A stretch of DNA of 64,000 nucleotides from Rhynchonema sp. JSB1_4 (lineage: Eukaryota > Nematoda > Chromadorea > Monhysterida > Xyalidae). The notes beneath the pieces are model-generated. The model saw nothing but the letters and a program-made list of their open reading frames with translations. It was not told the origin of the DNA and searched no databases. Location: contig JASAMV010007147.1 of NCBI GenBank assembly GCA_030248065.1, positions 1 to 64,000 of the forward strand. The letters run 5' to 3'. This document shows, in pieces, positions 38,899 through 50,000 of this stretch; position 1 is the first letter of the stretch; the number at the start of each line of letters is the position of its first letter. The position numbers and the translations under genes are program-made.

Positions 38899-41800
38899 AT
38901 GATTGGATGGAAAGTGGTCTGGTTTCTCGCATTGCTCGTCACTCTACCGGTCTACACTGTGTTCCTTGCACGTTTGCGCGTCGGACGTGCCGACCCGAAT
39001 GCAAGTGAAGTGTTGAAAAGCGAATATTTCGGCCTGCTGCTGTCGGCGGGCGTCGCTGATCTGATCACAATTGGGCAATGCTTCTGGCTGGTTGGTGTTT
39101 TTGCGTTATCCTCACTGTTGCTGGTAATATCTTGGGTCGATTGGTGGCTTGCACGGAAGCAAAAAACTTACAGTACATTGGTCAAACGAACACGTGCTTT
39201 GAAGGCACGCCGATTGCTCATAGTCTCTGACGATGGCCTTTAGCCTGTGCTGGGTGACTGGCCGAAGCAGCAACAATAGTCGTCTTGCACAAAATGTGCC
39301 CCCAGAACACCACTGTTTTATATCGTTTCATGACTGTTTTTGTTGGTTGTCAATGAAACATCACCTCCATAACAGCTATTCGTGCCGTTTGCGGGCGAGA
39401 TCGATTGGCTTCGCGTCGTGTTCACGTACGACGTGTACTACCTGCGTGCGTTCTACTTTTGTACGGTCACAGCGAGTATGTCGGTCTACGTGCATATGTC
39501 TGCCGTCGCACTCAACCGCTACACCGCCATGGTCATGCCTGACACACACGAAGTGGTAATGTGATGATGACACTACAGTCAACACATTGGGTTTATGGTG
39601 GACAGTTTGGTCCCCAACATTTGTCATTGATACCATGGTCCTGAAATGGTCCGTTGCATTATCCATGATTTTTTAATGGTCTAAAAAGTTATATACGGTA
39701 GAAACGCGTGCTGGATTGAAACTTACATTGGACGCAAAAATTCATAAGTGTTGTTGCTTGCGAGAACAAAATTCCTTAAATTCACACACATATATACATA
39801 AACGATGGGCTTCAGCACTTCCAAATGTGGAATAGAATGAATGCAATGTGCAATATTTGGATTCCAGTTCTGGTACCGTCACTACAAACGCATTCAGTGG
39901 GCCTGTTGGCTGCTGCCAGCTGCATTCAGTCTGCACGTGCCCGTGTGCCTGCGTGCATCCGTCGTCTGGCCGGGGCGATATGAAAACGATACGTTTGGTG
40001 ATACGGGCGTGCTCAGTGCTGCCATTACACATGGTTGGTGGGATTGAACGAACATCGTATACACCTGGTCAGCACTGAAGCATTTTTCGCCATTGGACGT
40101 TGCGGAACCACTCACAGCACATGTTGCTTGTGTTGCATTTGTGAAAGGGTGTCACAGCACAAATGTTTAACCGAGCACTACTGGTTGACGCACTGAGCAT
40201 CATGAACAATTTTGCACTGAGTGAAACACGTTGAACGGGTCGCGTGTCCATCTGTGTCCACGTTCATAAAGTTGACATACGTCACTAGAGAAAATGACTA
40301 TAAAAAGAATGGCAGCCACGCTCTAGCCTTGATTCATATAGTCACGCGTTACCACAATAAACAGCAATTTTTCTTGCAGCGTTTCGTCAGCAATGAGCTG
40401 ATTTCTTCAATCAATAACCAAACACTGAAAAACAGAATTGCAAGTTAACCTGGTCATGCCTGAACAGGTCAGACGGCCTCGGCAACAAATATCTCATTGT
40501 TCACTCCGTACGTCAAGATGGCCTCATCACCCGCGTACATGACCGTGTTGGCCGCCACTTTTACGCTGGTCAATGCCGTGGCCGTACTTATGGCACTGGG
40601 GCTCCACGCGCGCACCTTCTGGGTGATGGCGCATACGGTATAGTGGCTCTGATTCACTTTTTTGTCAAAAAATGTATTACATTCATATAAGATGGTAATC
40701 TTTCGTTCGATCAGGCCAACAATAATTTCAGTCAACGAGCAGTCCTACCACCAAGCGACTCACCTGGCTGACCGGCGTCCTGATGAGTCCATTGTTTGCG
40801 ATGCTCTTCGCCATTCCACTGGTTAGGTTTCTTGAAACTTTTTTTGCTGAAAAAATTGGTAAAATTATGTTTATTCTCCGAAAAATAAACAAGCAACGAG
40901 CATCTTTTTAAAGTTTCTGGCTCAAATCCGTCGTGATCTGATCGAACTGTTGTTTGTGGCCGCCAGCACCGTATTTGTATGTCAGACGCCGTATTTGGTA
41001 CCGATGTTCAGCGAAGGTTGAGTTGGTGGAATCTATCTGTCGTTATCGTTTCGGGTAGATTTCAAATTTGTCTCCTAATGAATCACACAGACATGCGCCT
41101 GTTCCTTGGCTGTGGATTGCACCACGAGACCAGTGTAATCGTACTGGATGCGAAACATCACAACAACCAGCATCCAGCCGTGAGTGATCTTGATGGTGTT
41201 GCGACTTTGGGGGTGGGCACTTGGTACAGTACCGGGTGAAATTCTAGGCTGAAAGTTGAAGTCGCGTGCAGGCGCGTGCGAAACAGTGCAAAGTATAGGC
41301 AAAAGTCGAAGTAACTTCGCGTGCGCGCGCGTGCGCTGGCGTGCGCTGCCTATGTTTTACTACGTACACGGGACTTCAACTTTCAGCCTAGAATTGCACC
41401 CGGAACTGTATTTTTGTTTCAGCATCCGATCCGATGATGACCTACCGGTGCGTCTGGGGAGCGCGACAGGAATGTAGGCCGGTATGCACTTTGCTGGCAA
41501 CCGGGTCGGGTGTGGCCGGGGTCGAGTTTGACTTGGACTTACATATAGCACAAAAATATTTTCATACAAGACGCCGATCCGTGACAACTCAGCCAGCTGG
41601 CCCATGTCTATGCAGCCAGTGCACAAGTGACTAGCAGCTACTTCACCAACAATGTGTGATGAGCGAAACTACTGTGTTTCAGGGACCACACCCCACTCAG
41701 GATGCCAGCAAGGTGCATACCGACCTACATTTCGCATGTGCGTGCACAACGAAGAGTTCTGAATGTCGTTGAAATTGTTGTACTTCTTATGAAAGCCTGA

Positions 41801-42899
41801 ACCCTGACCTAATGGATACAATATGGAGCACCAAACCTTGTGGGACTGGCATTTCTTGACAGAACGACACACCCAGAAAATAACACTAACACGTTGATAT
41901 TTTAGAGTAGAGCACTAGGTACCTTAGTACACACAATTAAACGACGGTCAATATGCAAGCCAGGTAAATAATGCCCGATGGCTTGCAAAGCATTCAAAAC
42001 CGCAGCTCAAACCAAATCCCACATTCAAAGGTACACCAAATGGCAATCAATTAGGGTGTGATCAATTCAATTGATTGGACGCCGTACACAGATCGCGATA
42101 ACGATACGATCATCATCAGACATTGATTTTAATTGGTACCCGCTGTGAGCAGGCATTGTGTTACGCACTTGCTTGGGTTATGGGTGATGATGATATTGTT
42201 CTAATTGTTGTATAATGCACACGTAATGAGTGCAAAGTGGACACTCTACATACATATGGGGGACAGAGAGCACTGCGGGGTGTCGGTGAAGTCTGTTGGT
42301 CAGGTACACATACGATAGTGGACACTGTTTACGCGCCCACACCAAACCTGCGACTTGAATATTACTCAAGAAAACTCGACATTTTCGTTCATTAAAATGA
42401 ATTTCCCACATGGAACTGCAGTACATAGCCCCATGATCGTAATTCACCAAACCGACTGTTTTAAACTGTGCATTTTGGCCCGATTTATCACGCATCTAAA
42501 CTTCTGTCCCATTTCTGATTCGAACCCCCAAGTACCGGAAGTGACCCGCGTCAAGCGAGCGAGCGAGCCCCTCCCCCATTGTAATGCGAGCCTGATGTCG
42601 CCATGCTTGTCTGGCCTAGTCTGGTGCACCACCCCCATGTGGTGACACAATTGTATCAAATTTGCGATAAATGTTGCTCACAAAACACTTTTCAACACTC
42701 TGTTAGTTCGGGCACTATGCATAGGGTGCATAGCTGCCAGGGCGGGTCAATCAAATCAATGACGTATGTACTTACAGTAATGCACCATTCCTTGACAGAT
42801 TTTCACATGTTTTCATCGCAGGCTCTCTTGCTCGTCTTTCCGCGGAACCAGATCAACTACCGTACACCCAAGCGGACAAACGCTAATTTGATTACATAA
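38899..42899 (+). CDS. Seven-transmembrane serpentine receptor (nematode chemoreceptor type)
   Basis: Seven exons (38899-39090, 39376-39555, 39868-40033, 40468-40622, 40732-40821, 40914-41016, 42799-42899) join in phase and encode 328 residues, the usual size of nematode chemoreceptors. Hydrophobic helices follow a 7TM pattern. Helix 3 ends in ALNRYTAMVMP, matching the NR...P motif of Srg/Srv-type serpentine receptors. The last helix ends ALLLVFPRNQINYR and is followed by a short basic tail. The second extracellular loop is long, with two Asn sequons. The last exon was chosen because its phase matches and completes helix 7; it needs a 1.78-kb intron that contains a MITE. Subfamily assignment is tentative. 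Confidence 0.75.
41232..41403. mobile_element. 172-bp foldback MITE (family A) in receptor intron
   Basis: Arms 41232-41263 and 41372-41403 are 32-bp inverted repeats with one mismatch, both containing TAGGCTGAAAGTTGAAGTC. Outer ends are CCGGGTG/CACCCGG. Interior rich in GCGTGC. The arm starts match the element at 8188-8286. Confidence 0.8.
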
Positions 42900-44096
42900 A
42901 ACACACATTTGTCGTAAGAGAGCACGTTTAAATGGAGATGTGCGCTTGTGATAACATTGCACATGCATTTAATTGCTGTAGCCGATAATTGGAGGGAAAT
43001 AATAATAGCTCGATCAAAAGAAACTATAGAGCCTTCAATTATCGATGGTTATTTCTGTGAGAGAAGCTGCATTATTATCTCAAATTTCCGACGCTTTTCC
43101 CCTTTTCGCGCCAGGAAGCGCGTAACAAGAACCAGACAACTACTGTAGGTAGTATGAATAAAGGCGGCTTGCAATTTTGCATAACCGCGCATCTTTTGTA
43201 GATTTCTCTTGTTCGTCGACAGTAATAATAAGCGGCCCAATTAATTTGTTTACATGAGAAAATTGACAGCGTGCGAAGTTTGTGGAAGTGGCCTTTTGTA
43301 TCATCAACCAGTACCAACGACTGGGGTCGAATCGGGCTTGAAAGGTATAACCAGCCAATCAGCACGCGAGGCCCCGCCCACTGGGACACGTTTGCTTTGC
43401 GCAGTACAGTACGAAATTGTCTGGAAACTAAATGATTCACAGGCAGAGATACTTTGACTGATGCCAGACATATGTACATGTTTTTATTATTATTCAAAAA
43501 TCATATGTGAACCAGCAAACCAACAATTCACTTCTGATTTTCCTTTGCTTTTTTTGCTTTCCCGAGGGGCCATGTCCGCTCTTGTTTTGGTCTCTTTTTT
43601 AAATATGTACATGTATCATGTCCTATGTTTCGATTTGATCTGTATATCACAAGGTTTTGTCTCAAGGCAATGTGGACCGCAACTGGCAGTAGTCACTTGG
43701 TTCTTCGATGAAATATCGAATGCCATTAGCAAACTGATTCTTCGAAATTATACTATTCCGCGACTTTTCAGGCCCGGAAGTTTAGGCCCGACCTTTTCAG
43801 GCCCAGTTTTTCAGGCCCGGCCGATTCAGACCCAGCATACTTGACCCATTTATAGGCTTAGGTTTTGGCTTCAGCCGGGCCTGAGTGGCCGGGCCTGAAC
43901 CTGCACGCCGGGACTGAACCGTCGCACAATTAAATTATACCGTTATACCGTTTTCATCCCGGTAATTCCTACGCTTTTGTAACGTATGTAATTTCAAGGA
44001 TTTTTCACAAAAAGTGTTCCTAATGCAGCTGTGATTTAAGACTGATGTATATATATGTACTACATACATACATATGATACGTTACAGTTCACAATA
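42900..44096. other. Spacer between receptor and bsh
   Basis: No gene recognised. It contains the AGGCCCGG cluster at 43763-43920 and, by position, the bsh promoter. A TA-rich stretch and short ACAT repeat lie at about 44045-44075. Confidence 0.45.
43763..43920. repeat. Foldback cluster of AGGCCCGG / CCGGGCCT words
   Basis: Left half has about four copies of TTCAGGCCCGG or TTTAGGCCCG; right half has the complement CCGGGCCTGA at least twice. The arrangement is an imperfect inverted repeat around 43850, MITE-like, without a recognised target duplication. Confidence 0.5.
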
Positions 44097-47000
44097 ATGT
44101 CGGTCACCAATCCCACAAACGGTCCGGGTCTCCGTCCGGGAGGCGTCGGGTTCTCAATCGACAATCTGCTTCGATCCTCCGCCGTCGTCAACCACAATCA
44201 TCCGTCAACTCGTTCCATACCAGAACCCGCTCTATTTCTGGGTGCCGGTCTGAAGCTGGCTGGAATCACCAATCCGTTGTTTCTGAATGCTGCCAACAAA
44301 ATCAACAGTGGTCAAAACAATAAATTATCGTCATCAGCGTTATCAGCGAACTTGTCCGACAAACCAACCACCACGACGGCTGATACTGACAATGCCAAAT
44401 CATTGCAATTATCAGCAGCTGCTGATACTGAAGCGGACACAGACGCGTGCAGTGAGCGAAGCAGTAGTGCAACGTTGAACCAAAGTGGCAGCAGTGGGAC
44501 GACGGCCCCGGCCACAACGAACAATAATGCCACAACGGCCATGTCAGCAATGGACTTCAGTCCCCGAAGTCTGGTGCAACCGTCGGGTGGCCCTGCTGCT
44601 CCGACCCTGTCACCCTGGCTGGGGGGATTCATGACGCCGTTCGATAGGACTTTTCTGCTCGCACAAGCTGGTCAGTTGGGAGCGGGGCGCTGGGTTGAGA
44701 TGGGGTTTTAAAGTACTGTCACAAGAACAAGCGCCTCTATTGTTGAATATCATTAAACAAACACAACTCAACATTGAGCTCAAATTTGAACGCCCGACAC
44801 TGTTTTTTCCTGCATACTTTCATTGATCGAAACTGAAGTTCCAACTCTTTCGCACAATACGGTCTAAGTATTGCATTTGACGTGCCGTATAGTGTATACT
44901 GTTATGTGCTGTCTTTCAAATTTGTGATCTATACCTACACACCGCCTGAGACTGCTCTGCTCTGATATTTGGGTCTTCAGCCCGTTTGGCAAAGTTTTCG
45001 AAAAGCTGTTTTTCGTCGCTGATTTTCCTCTCGTGCTTAGTTTGGAGCACTTGAGAATTTCGTGTTTTCCCGAGCCTTTACCTCCGTTATGGTAGCTGCA
45101 TGCACATTGCACCAGTCCGTAGCAGCAGTAAGCTCCAATTTGCCGTTACATTTTTATGAGAGCCATAATTCTTATTTGCACCTCTTAGCAGTTTCCTGCG
45201 TCTTTGCGCGTTCCGTCTTGGTTCTTCCGCGTTGCGTATCAAGTTCAATGTTTCCCTCCAAAAAGCGTTTGAGTGAGAGGCTAATTTTTACGACCTGACT
45301 GTTGTGGAAGAAAGGACCACAATTTTGATGACTTCATAGACGAAAAATTATCTGCTTCTTGACTTGCTGCCCAGTGCTTGTAATTTGAACTATGTATATC
45401 GTTCCGTTTTATTGAAAGTGGCGCGCGCGTCTCATCGCACTGACGTTTTTTTGTTCAAAATATTTTGCATCAATGTTTTGGGGGTCGGGGTGTTCTAATT
45501 TATGGCTCACCTTATGTCCCACACCACGGTAACAGGAAATTCTACAAATGGACTGCATATGTAAATAGCCACATCAGAAGGGAAACCTCAACAAAATTCC
45601 AATAAACCTCTTAGTGTGTCAGATCTAATTTTATGTCACTTTGTTGCTGCGCATTACTACAAGACCGCGGGTTACTGTAGATGTATATTTCGTACGGCGC
45701 TAGCGGCGCTATTGACTTTCAAAATTTCTTAATTTGAAAATGGTGTGCCATTTTGTCTGGCTGCACGCGTCTTCCATCCATCATCTGACGAAAAGTCAGC
45801 ATATTTTGCTCGTTTATACATATACTAGGTATATCCCGTTATTTCATTAGGCTGTCATATGCCATTAAAACTGCACTGCTGTTAGCATTCTCGAACTCGA
45901 GCTAATGTCTTACTTTACTTGCGGATTCAGTGCAAATGTATGAAAATGTGCTGGGAGAAAGAGCAAAAGATGGGCAAAGTGCAAAGAGCAAAGTGGCCTA
46001 TTTGGAGGAGGGGCGGCACGCCTGAGTGACCGCAAAGAAAAAAGGGTTCACACGCACACCAGACAAGCAGGTTCTTTTCAAGAGGGTCATGTTTGGATCC
46101 CTATTTGGTGAACTTTGCTATGGTGTCGTATGGCAAGGGCAGGGTGACAATTGCAACACATATATTTATTAATACATAAAATATATCAATGACCGTATTT
46201 GGTGTGCACAGTGCTGGTTCACTTCGTCTCAACCGGTATTCAATTGCCGCGTGTGTAAACAACCCACAGCATCTACCTATACATATGGGGGCCAGTCGCT
46301 AATTTGTATATTTCGTACGCCGTATCGTTGAGTGGTGCATGCGGCTTAGAGACCATTTTCGGAAATGGGGATTACCAACTGTTACCGTAACCAATCTCCA
46401 GGCCGTGCGTGCGTGTGTTTTGAACGGTGTAAAGATGGGACAAGAATGTTTTATTCGTATGAATGGCTGAGTGCACGTTTTCATCCTGTGTTCATTTGGC
46501 GCAAATATAATACAAAGCTAAGATTTCTGTCTCTCTTAACACCTCACACTAATTACCGTTTCCCGAAAACGATGCGACATCAGCTGCAGTCCACGGCACT
46601 TGAGCCAAATTGGCAATTGATGGCGCGCGTGATTGAGACTTGTTTACTCTTCGATTGAATGGTGGTGTAAATCAGCCACAAAAACGTTTGTGCCGCACAC
46701 CCGCAGACGGACACAACAATGTAAGCTGCACTTGGCCCAAAATGGTCATTTTGTCGGAATGATGTCAAAAATAATATGTGATGTGCCTGTTTGACAAGGG
46801 AAACTAGCGACCATGCGCGGTATCGACAAATAATTTATCCTCGGTTTCTGACATGTTCAATGAAATTGAGTGTCAGGCACAAACGGATTAACGATACACA
46901 TATAGATCATACGAACACAAGTGGATCAGTGTTGGTGATTCGCCAAGACCCGGTACCGTAACCCAACCTACACCTACAATATTGATCACCGTGGCACTTC

Positions 47001-50000
47001 ATTTGCAATTGGCCGCATGATCGAAATCGGATTAACTCATTCTGCTCCAATTTGGATTAACGAATGCGACAATATTCTGTTGTGGCGTCATGCGCAAACA
47101 TGAAATTACAAAATGTGTCCCATTGTCCCTGACTGATTTAACCGTGTTTTGTGTGCCCATAAGTGTGCTTTTTATGTATGTGGATAGAAACGATTCGGGA
47201 TTGTAATCTGGTGCAATTTCTGGCCATTGCCTATATGTACTGTATGTGAACAAATTTATTTTGATAAGTACGAACCGTGTAGGTTTGCCGGAATCGAGAA
47301 CAGAAAGCACAAATCAAGTGTATTATGCAACTGTTTATTATTCATTAACTCAGCACAGGGCTCACACCACCGAATGTTGTATGACAACAAGAACGCCGAG
47401 CGCGTAAAAGTGGAATAATGCAATTAAAACAGTATCTGACATTAAACCTGGCCCGCCACTATTGATATTTGAAATTTTTGGTTTGTTTTTTTGCTCTAAT
47501 TTAGTTGCCGACATCGAGACGAATAAGGTTTATATTCATGACTTTTTGATTTAGTGCAGATTTTATATCGAAATCAATCGATGAACACCGGTTCTCGGGA
47601 ACAAAATTAAAAAAAATAGATAGACCCCCACTTCTTGGCAATCACGTCAGCCAGGAACAAAATTTTGAATTGCCGCCAAATGTTACAGGCTTACAGTATG
47701 CTATTAGGGACTTTACGCTCCCGACTTTACGCTCCCACTACACAGTGCTGCCAGTGCGCGCGCTTGCAACACGTGTGTTATGCACTAACAAACAGAGCGG
47801 CACTGTACAAAACGCATGGGCAAGATCACGTGACTATCGTATGCTTGTGATAAGAAGCAGTCGGCCATCTTGAATATTTATTCTTGTCTTCCTGAAATGC
47901 ACTAAACGGGGGTCTATCTATTTTTTGGAATTTTGTTCCCGAGAACCGGTGTTTATGGATTAATTTCGGTATTAAATCGGCACTTAATGGAAAAGTCACG
48001 AATGTAAACCTTGTTGGTCTCGATGTCGGCAACAGTAATAAATCATAAAAACAGACCAAAATTTTCAAATATCAATAGTGGCGGGCCAGGTTTAACTACT
48101 GTGAAATATCTAATCATAACGTTAGATCATCCTGAACAAGTTCATTCAAAATTCGTTGCAACTTCAAATAAAGCTGATGTCGTCTACGTTCTTGTTTGGA
48201 GTGCATCTGTCCCACTGACCAGAATCGCGGTTGTCGCACGAACGCGTAACTTCGCCGTTGGTCGTTTTGAACACGCATCGGTGGTAAAAGTATCTAAAGT
48301 TTGATTTCAAATTGGTCAAATACTGTATGAGTTGAATGGGGTTGTTCAAATCAAAGGTTCTGGTACTCGTGGCACGCATAGCGTTCGAACGGCATCCCGA
48401 TCCCGAATTCGGGATCCCGAGGGTTTTTCATTTCAGATCCCGAATCCCGATCCCAACCCCGAGAGCTGAATCCCGTTCGATCCCTAGGCATGCATGTAAC
48501 GCGTTGACTGGGCGGTTTCGGCTCCCGCCGTCTAACAGTTGGTTTGCGCTCGGAGCCATCGTCAGAAACGAAGCGCACGTATCTGTGGACCCCAAAATTA
48601 ATCGTATGTATGAATAGCGAACGGCCACACTGCGATCGTAGGCTGATGATCGGTGTTTGCTCTTTGGGGGGCGATTCAGGTTGAACGCGGAATCCGGAAT
48701 TTTTGAATACAGTATGTATTTCCGCAACCTGGGTTTCGGCTCCGGACGAATGGTTTATAGTCGTCAACGTAAATCGTCGACGATCACGTCATGACCACAC
48801 TGGCATAGTCAACGCAGCCAGACCAAAACAGTGCTGCTGCTGAATGAGCGCTAGGAAATGCTTTCAGTGTACGTATTAGGGCATTTCGACCTGGGGACCC
48901 ACGTTACCCATGTTACCCATGTTACCCAGCCACAGGGTCTGCGCCACAAGCCTGGGTACCCTGGGTACCCAGGTCGAAATGTTCTCGAAAAAAGCGTGGG
49001 TACCCTGGGTACCCAGGTCGAAATGCGCATGCGCTTGCATGCACATGCATGCCGACTACGGCGTAAGTGTGAAAATGATAGTCAGAAAAACAGCATTTCC
49101 GAACACTGTAACGCCGTATCACGCCGCGGGCTTAGTCATGATAGTTTGAATAATAACAACATGCAGCCATACATGGCGTCGAAACGTGTTTGAAAAAGTC
49201 AATTGGAAAAACACAATTAGAAAAACACCACTATTCATTTGACACATACAGACAGGCTTAGTGCAGTCATGATAGTTTGAATAATTACAAGTCAATTGGA
49301 AAAACACAATTAGAAAAACACCACTAGACATTTGACACATACATACATTTTAGATTAGCACCCCAACACCAATAAGACACCCCGACAACCGTGAGACCGT
49401 AGTGGCGCACCTAGAACTGGGCCACCCAACGCAACACAGGCAACACACAACACAGAACGCGCAGGCATGCGCGTGCATACCATCACAATGAAATTCTGTA
49501 TAGTTAGATTATTTTCATTGTTATTTTCCAACAGGACGCGCAGGCATGCGCGTGCATGCTGCATGCACAAGCTAATGCGCGTGCAAACTAAATGTGCATG
49601 CAAATACAAATTTATTTTCAATTGGGTACCCAGGGTACCCCAAAATAGGAGAATTCGCGCGCGCGCGAAATCTTATACATGGGAAAAGCAGAAATTCCAA
49701 AACAGCGACCTGGGTACCCACAGCCGGCAAAAGGCAGATATGCGAGGCAGCCGCAGCCAAAAAAACTGCTTTTTGCCAATCCCGAACACACGTGGACATA
49801 TTTAGTTGACACCCTGTAATTCCAAATCTTATTTCCGCTTTTTTTGAAAAATCTGCTTCCTATCTTTTGCATGGTGGGTAACATGGGTAACGTGGGTGCC
49901 CAGGTCGCAATAGCCCGTATTATGTACATGACATTGGGCTGCTGCGTTGACAACCAGCGTTGATGATGTCCGTTGACTTCATGAACATAAGCCGGGTTCC

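Larger units (their letters stand above)
831..39363. repeat. Dispersed 10-mer TGATGTTTCA, 15 exact copies
   Basis: Exact copies in plus orientation start at 882, 3546, 3969, 4184, 10607, 32283, 33420, 35976 and 36712. Exact copies of the complement (TGAAACATCA) start at 831, 11360, 25340, 33034, 33551 and 39354. One-mismatch copies start near 595, 1450, 15278, 24822, 32021, 34274, 35249 and 41151. Seven exact copies lie in coding exons, six in introns and two in spacer. The flanks are unrelated, apart from frequent C or T before and A or C after, so these are not copies of a longer repeat. Function unknown; see findings. Confidence 0.85.

Noticed and set aside
41423..41634. Exon of the serpentine receptor at 41423
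   Set aside because: It has an acceptor and matching phase but gives no transmembrane helix 7; the exon at 42799 fits phase and completes the receptor.
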